From the NCBI RefSeq assembly GCF_003711515.1, contig NW_021167079.1:5822385-5886384 (forward strand): a stretch of 64,000 nt of DNA, given 5' to 3'. Shown here piece after piece: positions 22,647-33,145 of the stretch. Within the stretch, counting starts at the first letter, position 1. Every line of letters starts with the position of its first letter. The notes under the pieces were generated by a model, which was not told the DNA's origin, made no database searches, and saw only the letters and a program-made list of their open reading frames with translations. Origin of the DNA: Sodiomyces alkalinus F11 (taxonomy: Eukaryota; Ascomycota; Sordariomycetes; Glomerellales; Plectosphaerellaceae). The translations under genes were made by a program, and so were the position numbers.

Positions 22647-25600
22647 CTATCGGAACCGGTCTGGAGGTCTCTCATAGCTCTCATGAGGTCGTAGCTGCCG
22701 TCCCAGCATGGACTGCTGCTGCTGCTGCTGCTGCTGTTGTTGTTGTTGTTGCTGCTGTTGTTGCTGCTGTTGTTGCTGCTGCTGCTGTTGCTGCTGAACT
22801 TCCCTCGGGTCTCGCGGATCTCGGGGGTCGCGCACCATGTCACCCGGGCGCAACTGCATATCTCTAGGATCAGATGGGTACGCTCCAGGAGGAGGACCCC
22901 GCGTGTCGTACGCCGATACGGGCGTGTAGCTGCGAGACGGTGGTGCCGGTACCTGCTCCCGCTCCCGAAGCTCCCGTGGCCCCGGCGTGGCGTACCGTGG
23001 TGGGTAAGGTGGCTGCGTCTGAGGTGCCGCCATTGGCTCCGGCGCCCGTGGAGTGGACTGTGGCGGCGGGGGGAACCGCCCGGATAGCGAGTGCTGATGC
23101 TGGTGTTGATGCTGTTGCTGATGCTGATGCTGATGCTGAATGGGAGGCTGGTGTTGAAGCTGCCCAACCGGTGGCCCATACAGCGTTGGCCTCTCGTCTC
23201 GCATAGACAGGTGAGCATGTTGTTGTTGTTGTGGCGGCGGCTGCTGTTGCGATGGGTGAGGGGGAGGCGGAGGGGGAGGGGGAGGGCCAACCGCCCACGA
23301 AGGCGGTGGTTGTTGGCCCACGGAACCAGTTGCTGGTTGTTTCGGCGTCCCGCCATGAGGCGATGGCCATCCTGCCTGCTGCGAGGACGGAGGAGGTGGC
23401 CCTCCCGGCTTGGAAACAGTATTGTGCGAACCAGCAGGCCATCCCGCCTGTTGCTGAGGAGGCTGTGACTGGATAATACCGTGGCCGCCTTGCGGCCCGC
23501 TGGGCCAGCCTGTCTCTCGGTTAGGTGCTGTCGGCGGACCAGTCGGTTCTCTCGGCCTGGAGCCGACGTGCTGCTGAGAAGCATATGACTGCGACGGTGA
23601 TGCTGCGTGGGAAGCCGGTCCACCGCTGCCATAGGGCGGATACCCTCCCTGGCCGGGATAGGCTTCCCGAGGGGGTTGCGACGAGGATGTGGCATAGTGA
23701 TGAGTGCTTGGCGAGCCCGACGTAGGCGGCTGCTGGTGTTGGTGTTGGTGTTGGTGCTGGTGTTGCTGCTGATGCTGATGCTGGTGCTGCTGGTGCTGCT
23801 GCTGGTATTGCTGTTGCTGTTGCTGTTGCTGTTGATACTGATGCCTATAGTGTTCCCGTTCCGCTGCCGCGGCCGCTTCATGAGACGGCGACACGATACT
23901 CGACCTAGGCGCGTTCAGGTGCTGGGACTGGGGGGATGCGCTGTAGCTGGGTTTCAGCGGCGGCATAACCGACTGCGCAGCTTGGCTGCTCTCCTTGTAC
24001 AGATAGCTCCGGGAGGGAGGCTCGGGCCGAAGCTCCAGGCCTGTTGGCGGCTGGCTAGGCTGGGTGCGAAGCATGGATCCGGGAAGTGGTTGGTTTTTCG
24101 CAGCCTGCGGGGCCGGCGTCTTGGCAGGATCGCTGGTTCTTCTGAGTTCTTCGGCCGGTTCGTTCAGTAACTGCATGATACTCGACGTCTTACGTTCCTG
24201 ATGCTGGGGACGGAGAGGCGCGGCCGGTGCGGGAGACGCCGCCGCAGGAACCGGTGGTGCTTGGGGCGGCTGCGCGGGAGGGTACGGCTCAGGCATGTGG
24301 GCTGCCATTTGTCGTTGCGCCGCACTGATCGGTCGCTGAGCAGGCGGACCGGAAGATGCCGGAGGCGGCTGCATCGGATCGCCGAGCAAGCCACGGACTC
24401 CATGTCGCTGTATGCTCTGGCCGAAGGGCTGCGGGCCAGGATGGGTGGTAGGCCGAGGGACCGCCTCGTGAATTGTCCGACTTGCACCAAGCGGCTCGGA
24501 CCTTGGAGGCGCTGCACGGACTGGTTGCTGAAGGGGGAAATGCTTGTAAGTACGAGGGTGAGGAGGATGCCCCAAAGTCGGTGCCGCTTCGTGGTCCGAG
24601 GGGAGACGCGTGCGCTCTGGCTGCCTGTGGTGTTCCTGGAGTTCCTGGAGTTCCTGGGGTTGCTGGGGTTGCTGCGCTTCCGCCGTCCGTCTTTCCCTTG
24701 GCGGTTCGGGCTGCGTCGACGGCGTAGGTTGAACAGGCTGGGCAGCCGCAAGAGGTCTCGGCTGCTGCATAGGCTCGTGAACAGGAGGCCCGCCAGGGGG
24801 TGGCTTTTGGGATATGCGTACTGGTGGTTGCTGTTGGACCTCGACCTGGACCTGGACCTGCGCAGGGTCGCGTTCGCGTTCACGTTCTCGTTCTCGTTCC
24901 GGGAAGGAGAAGGGTGGCTGGTGCGGAGGTCGCAAAGGCCGGCTGCTTGGGGACATGACGTGCACCGGACCGGTCTGAGGCATAGTGTGCTGTTGGATCT
25001 GGAGCAGCGGCGGTGGTTGCTGTGTCGCTTGTGCTAGAGGCGGCGCTTGACCCGGAGGAGGTGCCTGAGCGATGGGCACGGAGAAGCGGCCGTAGGGCTG
25101 GTTCAGGAGTTGTTGGGGACCGGCACCGTCGGGCTTGCTTTGGCTGGCATCACTGTGCAGAGGTTCCCTGCTGGCGGACGACAAAGGCCGGCCATGGCCT
25201 CCTGACGCCGAATCGTGCTTCTTCCTCCCCGCCTGCGTGGGAGGAGGCGGGGGATCCGGCAATTTCTCGCCCCGGGCCTTCTTGTTGTCGGCTTCCCTGA
25301 CGAAATCCTCCCATTCAATCTTGCCCGCATCTCGTTGCCTGGCATAATAGTTCTTGACCATGACCGCCGTCTTGGAACCCATGTGGGCTGCCATGGCCTG
25401 CCAGTCAGAACCGAATGACTTCAAAAGACCAGGGAAGACCTCGTTCTCGGACACGCTCCAGTAGCTCGAGGGCTGCACGTGCGTTCGGCGTTCTGGCTGT
25501 GGCTGAGGCTGGGGTTGAGCTTGGGGCTGAGGTTGAGGTTGAGGTTGAGGTTGAGGGTGAGGCTGTGATGGGGGTTGGGCCGGGGCTTGCGGCTGCTGCG

Positions 25601-28600
25601 GTTGTCCCAGGTCGAATGTAGTAACAGTAGGCTGAGGCGGAGGGGGAGGAGGTTCCGGTCTAAGAGACGGAGGCGCCATCACGTCGGACATGGTAGATGG
25701 CTGAAGGGAAACTGGGCGGTCCTGAGGAGGCAGGTTGGGTTGTTGCGGAGGAGGCTGCGGCTGCTGCTGCTGGTGTTGCGGATGGGGATGGATGCCCACG
25801 AAAGGTGGCCGCATTCCTGCCGGAGACCCCTCGAATTGGGTCGGAACGCGGTTGTCAACGGGGACCGTGGGAACAGGCGGCTGAGATGTCTGGACTTCAG
25901 CACCCTGAACGCGTGAGCCCGATCGCGACCGTCCCTTGCCCGTACCCGTGCCTGAGCCCGCGCCAAAGGTAGAGCCAGGACCTGTGCCTGCGCCTGCGCC
26001 AGCGCCCGAGGGAGAAGCTGCTGCTGAATTCGAATTCAAGTTTTGATTTGCTTTTGCAGCTTTGGGTTCCCTTTCCTTACGAGGTTTCCGACCTTTCCTA
26101 CCGTCAGGCTTCTCTTGTCCGCTCTCCGCCTTCGCGGACCGACGACCTGGCGTACCGGTCGACGTCCCGTTGTCTGAGTCCGTCGGAGGCTGCTCGAAGT
26201 TCCAGGTCGGAGCAGCGGCCCGTCTGGGACGCCGTCTTTCTCCGTTCTCCCCGACCTCCTGGCTCTCCTCCGTTTCGTTTTCCCGGTTGCCCAGCTCCGA
26301 CACCAAGGCACTGGATCGAGTCTTCGCTCGGCCTGCCTTCTTCTTTTTCTTGGGTTGTTTCTTGAGCTTCTCCTTCAGGTTGAGCTCTTTCTTCATCAGG
26401 TAGTAATACTGAATGCATGTCCTAAAGTTTCGCTTCTCCATCGACTCAGCGATGACCCCCCATTGCTTGACGTTCTCTAGGTATCCCTTCTCGAACTGTT
26501 CGGCTTCTTGCGGGGTGAAGTTGTTGCTCGGGGGTAACAACTGCCAAGCAGACACAATCCGTTCAACCGGAGTGAAGCCGCTCGTGTCGATAAAGGCATG
26601 CTTCTCGCGATCCTCGGGTGCCCAATACATGTCAGGTGGGATGGCCTCCTTCTCGCTGCGATACCGATCCTTCTGGGCACGCAGTTCGCGCTCCCTGCGT
26701 TCTTCGTCTTCCTTTTTGGACTCCTGGAGAATCCGTTCAAAATCACGCTCACTGGCGAATCGTCGTCCTCCTCTTCCCTCCGGCTTAGGTTCGGGCGCAG
26801 GAGCCGTGACAACGTTGTCTGCTGGTGGCGGCTTAATGTCGAACTTGTCCCGGCTCTTGGACGCCACCGGATCATCCGACAGTGTGAATCTCATGTACTG
26901 CATGTAGTTGGCCGAGTACATCTGGCGGGCTGCCCCTTGCTCCACCGTCTTTTGTAGGGAGACCCTCTCAAGCTCCTTGCTAATGAGATGGTCGACAATG
27001 GGGTCCGACTCGAGCGACTGAAGAAAGTCCTTGTCCTTGTTCCATGGCGGGCAAGCAAAGTCGGGAAGGCTATCGAGAGGCGGCGTTGACCACCCACCCA
27101 TCGACTCGATAGGCATCGAGTCGCTGTCTACTTCTGAGTCCGTTGAGGTATCGTCTCCGTCATCTTCCATTTGGGATGGCGTGCTCGGGGCACCCTTCTC
27201 CCGCTCGATCGTCTCGATAGGTGCATTAGGAGGGAGACCTGTTTGGACCGTCGACCGTGCGTCTGTCCTTGTCGGCGCTTCATCCTCGGCTTCTGTGGTT
27301 GGCACGGGTTGTGACGTGGTGCCAACTTCAAGGTCTGCAGCATCGGGCATCTGTACGTCGGCTTTGTCACGGCGGTCGGCCTCCTCTACTGGCGCAGGCA
27401 ACGTAGGCGGAACTTTGTCGACGTCCATCTCCTCGGTTTTGGGTCCCGACTCTACCAGACCGGAAAGCTCAGCAGAGTCTCCATCCTTTCTAGCGTCGGC
27501 ATCAGTACCAGCGCCAGTACTGACATCAGCGCCGACACCAGCAGCGGCAACAGCCGCAGGAGGAGCAGCAGCAGGAGGAGCAGCCGCAGCAGGAGGAGCA
27601 GCCGCAGCAGGAGGAGCAGCCGCAGCAGGAGGAGCAGCCGCAGCAGGAGGAGCAGCCGCAGCAGGAGGAACAGCAACAACAGGAGCAGCAACAGGAGCCG
27701 CGGCAGCAGTGCCGTCAGACGGCGCCCCAGCAGCTGGCTCAGCAGATGGTTCCATCCGAGTATCCTTCTTCTCCGATTTCGGGCCCGGAACCACTTGGGG
27801 AATCGGACCTAGCATCTCTACCAAACCCTCAGGTTCCGACACTACCTTGACCATGGCGTCGTGGAAGGCGTGCGCATAACGTGCTGCAGCTCGGTCGAGG
27901 CCGTCGTCGGCAATCCCCTCGGCCTCCATTTTGGCCAGTTCGGCTTCCTCCTTGGCGATCTCGCTCGCAAAGTATTCCCCAAAATCCTCATCGTCCTCCG
28001 ACTCGGAAGGCTCTTCGGATGACGATACCGGTACCTCGCGCGGTGGTAGGGCGAAGCGTACAACGGGAATGTGAAGTCTGCTCTGCCGGGGTGGCTTGGA
28101 AGGCACATCCCCTACGGACGGCTTCCGAGCGGTTCCGTCAGTCAAGCCCAGAGCATCGCGAGCGTCCTGACGCTGCGAGTTCGAATCCCGTCTTGGCGTG
28201 CCTGCGTCAGTGGTCCTGAATCCATCGAGTGGCCTCACATCCCTTTCCAACGAGGTTCGCGCCGACCTGGGGTCCCTCTCTGATTTGATGATAATCTCGC
28301 CCGGTTCTGGCTCGGAGACGACCCGCAGCTGAGTCGTCGGTGAGGTCGCGTGAGAGTCGGCCTTGGCATCACTACTGCGCGGGCGACCTTCATACTCGAG
28401 GGGGTCGGGATGAGAGTTACTATCCGGTCGGAACGGGAAGGGTCGCTGTTGCTGAGCGAAGCTTTGCGATCTCATCAACTTGGGAGATTCGGGGATCCTC
28501 TTCCCAGCAAGGGCCGGATTAATCCATTGCTTACTGGAGGGCCGCTGCTGCTTTTGCTGCTGCGAGCGGGGCCCCAGGGGAATGGGAGGGCTCCCGTCTG

Positions 28601-30089
28601 GACCGGGAGGTTTTGTAGATCCGACGGAGGAGGCGGAAGAGACCGGGTGGGCGTCATTTGCACCCGAATGCCCGGCGGACACAGGGCGATCGGTGTTGAA
28701 GGCTCTTGGACCGGTCGGCGGCGGTTTCCCGGTCCCTCCGGCAGCAGGCGATGCATCGTTAAGGCCAGCATTGCGGTTGGGAACAGAGCCGAAAGCAGGC
28801 GCTGACGGTGCGATGGGCGGAGGCGAAACATCCTTATTCACGGGAGAGGGCGCTTGTGATGATGATATAGTTCGCTCGAACTTCAGCCGGGGAGGCTCGC
28901 GGTCACGGGTGTCTCGATCATCTCGGGGATCCCTTCTGGCTTCGGGGTCAGCCCATCGGTCCCCACGGTCAACCCGGTCGATCCTATCGATGCGATCGCG
29001 GTCATCTCGGTCACGGGCCCAGCGCGTCTCTTGAGAACGACTACGCGGGGCGAACCGGTCTCGGTCACGGTCATCGTAGTAGCCTCCTCCTCTGCCTCTG
29101 CCTCGGTCCCAACCGCCTCGGCCGCGGTCTCGTCCACGGAAGCCGCCCCGTGGAAACGAGGAGAAGCCGAAAGGTGGGTCGGAGGTGGTTGATCCTGCAG
29201 ACGGCGGCCCGCCGTCCCTTGAGCCGCGCCTGGACCTGTCTGGGTCTACCACCAGACCAGGTTCCCTGTCGCGAAAATCTCGCAAGGCGGGTGGTGATCT
29301 GCCTCGGCCGGGAGATGGTCGTCTTGCCCTGAAGCTGTCTCTTGCATCTCTGGGATCTCGTGTATCTCGTGTGTCCCTTGGATCTCTCAGATCCCTCGAG
29401 TCTCTTGCGTCTCTTGGATCTCTAGTGTCTCGGACGTCCCGTGGATCCCGTGGATCCCGCGGATCGCGTGGGTCACGGGGATCACGGGCATCCCTGGGAT
29501 CGCGCCAGTCACGATCGCGCTCACGTTCACGGTCTCGTTCCCGCTCTCGGCTCCGATCGTCTCTGTAGGCGATGTCCCTCCGATCTCTATAGTCATCGCG
29601 GTCCCATGTTCTATCTCGAAAATCGAAATCCCGGTCGCGCGTCCGATCTCTGCTGCTGTCGCGAGTCCAACCGCGTCCACGACCTCTTCCTCGTCCACCT
29701 CGGCTGCCGAAATCGCCTACGTGACCGCCTCCCCTAGGTCCGCTGGGTGGATCTATGAGCGCCTTGGGCCCACGGGGTGGTTCTCGCGCGAGGCTGTCGC
29801 GGAAGTTGTCTCTGTTGTTCGGAAAGGCGGAAGGGTTGGGGCGAGATTCAGCCGATGAACGTCTCCTGTCACCGTCACTGTATTGGGATGCCCGCTCGTA
29901 GCGGTCTAAAGAGCGGTCACGCGGAGATCGAGAGCGACGGTCCCCCCCGTCATACCGAGACGAGTACCTTGAAGCCCTGCGAGAATGATAAGCACCATGA
30001 CCATGGTAATCATCGTAGCCATGGTCATCCCGGTTCCAACTATCGCGCCAGTCACGGTAGAGTGATCCTCTGCCTCGAGACGTCGTCAT
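22647..30089 (-). CDS. SNT1: Snt1/NCoR-like SANT-domain co-repressor
   Basis: A 2480-residue protein in one intronless ORF. Two SANT domains are visible: about residues 1186-1235 (NNFTPQEAEQFEKGYLENVK, then RTCIQYYYLMKKEL) and about 1540-1590 (SYWSVSENEVFPGLLKSFG, MVKNYYARQRDAG). The pair with this spacing, a charged helical region before SANT1 (ERDFERILQESKKE) and a glutamine-rich tail is the layout of Snt1/SMRT/NCoR scaffolds, which hold Set3-type histone deacetylase complexes. The first 300 residues are Arg/Asp/Ser-rich with tandem RDP, RDT and RDA units near 175-250. An 18-nt repeat encodes Ala-Ala-Pro-Pro-Ala-Ala near residues 800-850. The C terminus has His-Gln, Pro-Gln and long poly-Gln tracts. 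Complex membership is inferred from domain layout. Confidence 0.88.
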   Translation of the reverse strand: MTTSRGRGSLYRDWRDSWNRDDHGYDDYHGHGAYHSRRASRYSSRYDGGDRRSRSPRDRSLDRYERASQYSDGDRRRSSAESRPNPSAFPNNRDNFRDSLAREPPRGPKALIDPPSGPRGGGHVGDFGSRGGRGRGRGRGWTRDSSRDRTRDRDFDFRDRTWDRDDYRDRRDIAYRDDRSRERERDRERERDRDWRDPRDARDPRDPRDPRDPRDPRDVRDTRDPRDARDSRDLRDPRDTRDTRDPRDARDSFRARRPSPGRGRSPPALRDFRDREPGLVVDPDRSRRGSRDGGPPSAGSTTSDPPFGFSSFPRGGFRGRDRGRGGWDRGRGRGGGYYDDRDRDRFAPRSRSQETRWARDRDDRDRIDRIDRVDRGDRWADPEARRDPRDDRDTRDREPPRLKFERTISSSQAPSPVNKDVSPPPIAPSAPAFGSVPNRNAGLNDASPAAGGTGKPPPTGPRAFNTDRPVSAGHSGANDAHPVSSASSVGSTKPPGPDGSPPIPLGPRSQQQKQQRPSSKQWINPALAGKRIPESPKLMRSQSFAQQQRPFPFRPDSNSHPDPLEYEGRPRSSDAKADSHATSPTTQLRVVSEPEPGEIIIKSERDPRSARTSLERDVRPLDGFRTTDAGTPRRDSNSQRQDARDALGLTDGTARKPSVGDVPSKPPRQSRLHIPVVRFALPPREVPVSSSEEPSESEDDEDFGEYFASEIAKEEAELAKMEAEGIADDGLDRAAARYAHAFHDAMVKVVSEPEGLVEMLGPIPQVVPGPKSEKKDTRMEPSAEPAAGAPSDGTAAAAPVAAPVVAVPPAAAAPPAAAAPPAAAAPPAAAAPPAAAAPPAAAPPAAVAAAGVGADVSTGAGTDADARKDGDSAELSGLVESGPKTEEMDVDKVPPTLPAPVEEADRRDKADVQMPDAADLEVGTTSQPVPTTEAEDEAPTRTDARSTVQTGLPPNAPIETIEREKGAPSTPSQMEDDGDDTSTDSEVDSDSMPIESMGGWSTPPLDSLPDFACPPWNKDKDFLQSLESDPIVDHLISKELERVSLQKTVEQGAARQMYSANYMQYMRFTLSDDPVASKSRDKFDIKPPPADNVVTAPAPEPKPEGRGGRRFASERDFERILQESKKEDEERRERELRAQKDRYRSEKEAIPPDMYWAPEDREKHAFIDTSGFTPVERIVSAWQLLPPSNNFTPQEAEQFEKGYLENVKQWGVIAESMEKRNFRTCIQYYYLMKKELNLKEKLKKQPKKKKKAGRAKTRSSALVSELGNRENETEESQEVGENGERRRPRRAAAPTWNFEQPPTDSDNGTSTGTPGRRSAKAESGQEKPDGRKGRKPRKEREPKAAKANQNLNSNSAAASPSGAGAGAGTGPGSTFGAGSGTGTGKGRSRSGSRVQGAEVQTSQPPVPTVPVDNRVPTQFEGSPAGMRPPFVGIHPHPQHQQQQPQPPPQQPNLPPQDRPVSLQPSTMSDVMAPPSLRPEPPPPPPQPTVTTFDLGQPQQPQAPAQPPSQPHPQPQPQPQPQPQAQPQPQPQPERRTHVQPSSYWSVSENEVFPGLLKSFGSDWQAMAAHMGSKTAVMVKNYYARQRDAGKIEWEDFVREADNKKARGEKLPDPPPPPTQAGRKKHDSASGGHGRPLSSASREPLHSDASQSKPDGAGPQQLLNQPYGRFSVPIAQAPPPGQAPPLAQATQQPPPLLQIQQHTMPQTGPVHVMSPSSRPLRPPHQPPFSFPERERERERERDPAQVQVQVEVQQQPPVRISQKPPPGGPPVHEPMQQPRPLAAAQPVQPTPSTQPEPPRERRTAEAQQPQQPQELQELQEHHRQPERTRLPSDHEAAPTLGHPPHPRTYKHFPLQQPVRAAPPRSEPLGASRTIHEAVPRPTTHPGPQPFGQSIQRHGVRGLLGDPMQPPPASSGPPAQRPISAAQRQMAAHMPEPYPPAQPPQAPPVPAAASPAPAAPLRPQHQERKTSSIMQLLNEPAEELRRTSDPAKTPAPQAAKNQPLPGSMLRTQPSQPPTGLELRPEPPSRSYLYKESSQAAQSVMPPLKPSYSASPQSQHLNAPRSSIVSPSHEAAAAAEREHYRHQYQQQQQQQQQYQQQHQQHQHQHQQQHQHQHQHQHQQPPTSGSPSTHHYATSSSQPPREAYPGQGGYPPYGSGGPASHAASPSQSYASQQHVGSRPREPTGPPTAPNRETGWPSGPQGGHGIIQSQPPQQQAGWPAGSHNTVSKPGGPPPPSSQQAGWPSPHGGTPKQPATGSVGQQPPPSWAVGPPPPPPPPPHPSQQQPPPQQQQHAHLSMRDERPTLYGPPVGQLQHQPPIQHQHQHQQQHQHQHQHSLSGRFPPPPQSTPRAPEPMAAPQTQPPYPPRYATPGPRELREREQVPAPPSRSYTPVSAYDTRGPPPGAYPSDPRDMQLRPGDMVRDPRDPRDPREVQQQQQQQQQQQQQQQQQQQQQQQQQQQQSMLGRQLRPHESYERPPDRFR
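22711..22797 (-). repeat. Poly-glutamine CAG/CAA tract in SNT1-like C terminus
   Basis: About 28-30 consecutive Gln codons, mixed CAG and CAA, roughly 35 residues from the stop. The interruptions make it less prone to slippage than a pure repeat. Confidence 0.9.
27540..27690 (-). repeat. 18-bp minisatellite encoding AAPPAA
   Basis: Seven or so near-identical 18-bp units (GCAGCAGGAGGAGCAGCC on the plus strand) in frame inside the SNT1-like gene, giving an Ala/Pro repeat. Confidence 0.88.
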
Positions 30090-31443
30090 GTGCGATTGGC
30101 GATGGCAGGGTATCTTTTACTTCGTACTGGGTTGGAAACGTTGAAGGAAGTCAAGATTACTCACATCGCACTGGGCCGGGCTAATGCCCTCGAAAACGCC
30201 TATCGATTAGGTTCCGTATCATCCGGTGGAGAAGCCAGATCGAATAATGTGAGAACCGCGGTCGTTGATGGGTGGCGGGTGGCAGTGGCGTCTGACTGTC
30301 GTCAACCGCGGATAAGGGGGCCCTTAAACCTCCCCCCAGCAAGGCGGTAGGGAACGATGAATGGACGATCCGAGGGTGAGGGTTGGGATGAAGTAGGTAT
30401 AGATACTAAAGGGCTAGCAAATGCAGTAGGGTCTTCGGCTTTGGCAGTTTTGGTGCCCCACTGGCAAATGGAACAGTTCGATGTGGACCATAAAGAAAGC
30501 GAATGATTCGAGTTGGGGCAAATGGAAGAAAAGGCAGTTGATGTTTTGGAAGCTGGTGGGAGTGTACGAAGGTGTGTACGAAGGTGTGTACGACGCTGTG
30601 TACGAAGGAGGTGTTGAAAGGATTCGAACTCTCGCCCAGTAATAATAGTGGGGACCCTGATTGAAGACGCACGCACACCAAACCAAACAGGCAACTACGA
30701 CTGGTAAGTGGCAGGGGCGCTAGAGCGACCGGGGAAACCACTACTGAGCTAGGGACGAATAAATTACGGAGACCTGTCCGTCATACTGTGTTATGCCTTC
30801 CTGTGTTTGAAATCGTACAAAGACCACAGTGTACACATTTAGAGTATCCGTACGTAAGGTATCCGTACCCTGTAGTTAAGGTACCTTACACGACGTGTGC
30901 TAGTATACATATGTAAGGTACTCAGTACACCCTGGAATGTATCCGGTAATTGGGTAGGTACCTTGGTTTCGAGACGAAGCAAAAATTCGAGGTTTCGCTG
31001 GTTCCAACCGCCAATCATCTAATCCATCGTCTTCCCCATCCATGCAAAATCACAATTCGCTTGGCGTAATCCACCCGTGCCTTAAGCCACGCTAAATCAT
31101 TTTGAGCCGTTAATTCGGCAGTCTCACCTGCAGTTACCTAATCATCGAATTCGATGTGGTCCGTGCGTTTGAACCCCCTTGCAAAAGAAAATCCCTTCGG
31201 GGTTTTTTTTTCTCACATTCCTTAGGTGCTGAAAGTGGAACGTGGGGCATTCATTGTGACCACGCCAAGTCAGTCCTGATGGATACGGCTCAATATTTAC
31301 TCTCAGGGACACCGACCAGTTCTGAAACTATACAGGATCTCTAGTCCGCCTAGTCCGCCTAGTCCACCCCATCGCCATTTTGATGTAACTCATCACAACT
31401 CTCAAGTTTCCCCCCAAAAGTCGGTTGCTGTTGCCCTTCCACA
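30090..31443. promoter_or_regulatory. Divergent SNT1-like/DHS promoter region
   Basis: 1354 bp. It contains a four-copy 12-bp tandem repeat (30561-30608), an isolated tRNA B-box-like and A-box-like pair on the minus strand (see rejected items), and a dense group of spacer words at 30840-30965 (GTAAGGTATCC, TTAAGGTACCTTAC, GTAAGGTACTC, GGTAGGTACCTTGG). No gene is recognised. Confidence 0.6.
30561..30608. repeat. Four tandem copies of a 12-bp unit
   Basis: Units of TGTGTACGAAGG type: copies 1, 2 and 4 differ only at the first base and copy 3 ends in CGC. It lies about 480-520 bp upstream of the SNT1-like ATG. Confidence 0.9.
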
Positions 31444-32704
31444 ATGACCATGGATCATACCGATACCGCCAGCGATGCCCCGCCGGCAACTGCTACAGAG
31501 GCCGTCCTGGTTGTGTCGGAAGAGATGCCCGAAGGAGCTCAAAAAGTCGAAGAGTTGGATTTCGACGAAATTAAAGGTGATATTACAGCCGATGACTTGT
31601 TCCGTGGTATGAGGCACATGGGGTTTCAGGCGTCATCTCTCTCAGAAGCCATAAGAATCATCAATGACATGGTAAACCTCTTTCAAACTTGTGTGTCCCG
31701 TATGCCTTCTTGAAGGGCGAGAAATCAACGCCCCACTGGCTGACACCCTTTCCTCCCAGAGGACATGGAGAGACCCGGAGACAGGGGATAAGACAACCAT
31801 CTTCCTCGGCTATACCTCCAACCTGATATCCTCGGGCATGAGAGGCGTCTTCCGCTGGCTCGTCAAGCACAAGCACATCTCGTGCATCGTCACCACAGCA
31901 GGCGGCGTCGAGGAAGATTTCATCAAGTGCCTCGGTGACACCTACATGTCTTCTTTCGCGACCCCGGGCGCGGACCTCCGCAAGAAAGGTCTGAACCGGA
32001 TCGGCAACCTCGTCGTTCCCAACTCCAACTACCGCGCCTTCGAGGACTGGGTCGTCCCCATCCTCGACAAGATGCTGGACGAGCAAGAGGCCAGCAAAGG
32101 CACCGACGCGGAAATCAATTGGACCCCTTCCAAGATGATCCATCGCCTGGGCAAGGAGATTGACGACGAACGATCCGTCTACTACTGGGCCTGGAAGAAC
32201 GACATTCCCGTCTTTTGCCCCGCGTTGACCGACGGCAGCTTGGGAGACATGCTGTACTTCCACACCTTCAAGGCGTCGCCCAGACAGCTGAAATGCGACA
32301 TCGTCGAGGATATCCGCCGCATCAACACCATCTCCGTGAGGGCCAAGCGCGCCGGCATGATCGTCCTCGGCGGCGGCGTCGTGAAACATCACATCGCCAA
32401 CGCGTGCCTGATGCGCAACGGCGCCGAGTCTGCCGTATACATAAATACGGGCCAGGAATTCGACGGTAGTGATGCCGGCGCCCGCCCGGACGAAGCCGTT
32501 TCATGGGGGAAGATCAAAATTGGTGCCGATTCCGTCAAGGTGAGCAGTCCCTGCAGCGACTGTCGAACGTCTTCTTCCGCATTGCACCCCATGGATTTCT
32601 AACCTTACCGGACACAGGTGTATGCGGATGCCACACTAGTCTTCCCTTTCGTCGTGGCCAACACATTTGCCCGGGATCGGTCAGCGGCAAGTCAAGCTAC
32701 TTAG
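31444..32704 (+). CDS. DYS1: Deoxyhypusine synthase
   Basis: Transfers the aminobutyl group of spermidine to a lysine of eIF5A, the first step of hypusine formation, using NAD. Exons 31444-31671, 31760-32539 and 32618-32704 (introns 88 and 78 nt) give 364 residues, the normal size. Conserved blocks include NLISSGMRG and [40 protein letters not shown] and the active-site segment DEAVSWGKI, with the catalytic lysine at residue 327. [17 protein letters not shown] supplies acidic substrate-binding residues. The N terminus is acidic, as in other fungi. The start ATG at 31444 is followed closely by another at 31450. Confidence 0.97.
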
Positions 32705-33145
32705 GAAAAGAGTAAACACAACAAACAAAAAGATCATGATAATCATAGAGTTGCATCCTTGAAGACCGAGGTTGGTGTTTGTCACATGTGTGGCTTGAAG
32801 TGAACCCTTTATGGGAAATTCACCACACTTTAATATTATATCTCACCTCTTTCGTGTTAAGTCCGAGAATAATATCTGCTGCATATACTTAAGGTAGTTT
32901 ACAGAGCAGTAGGGCTTTACACTTACCTTACCTTACGGAGCAGACAATCATGGGAAGAATTGAGGGCGACTTGGATCACGTGCAGGAAAGGGGCCTTATC
33001 GATAACGAGCTGAGCGGATGATCAAAGCTTCGACGACCCACTTGCATTCGCGTCACCCTCAACCTTCAAGGCCACAAAAACCCCGAGTGCAACAAAGCAA
33101 AGGACAGTTCTGTCTGCCTGCCACTCCAACCACACGCCCCTCAGG
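32705..33145. other. DHS 3' flank and CWC27 promoter
   Basis: 441 bp. Spacer words TTAAGGTAG (near 32889) and TTACCTTACCTTACGG (near 32923). No gene. Confidence 0.6.

Noticed and set aside
22346..23881. 511-residue ORF on the minus strand full of Ser/Asn/Thr runs
   Set aside because: It overlaps the SNT1-like gene in another frame; the runs are frame-shifted readings of CAG/CAA and CAT repeats.
30610..30760. Possible tRNA gene on the minus strand: B-box-like AGTTCGAATCC and A-box-like TAGCTCAGTAGTGG
   Set aside because: The boxes are about 120 nt apart, the T stem has a mismatch, and no acceptor stem can be formed between the flanks; no cloverleaf.
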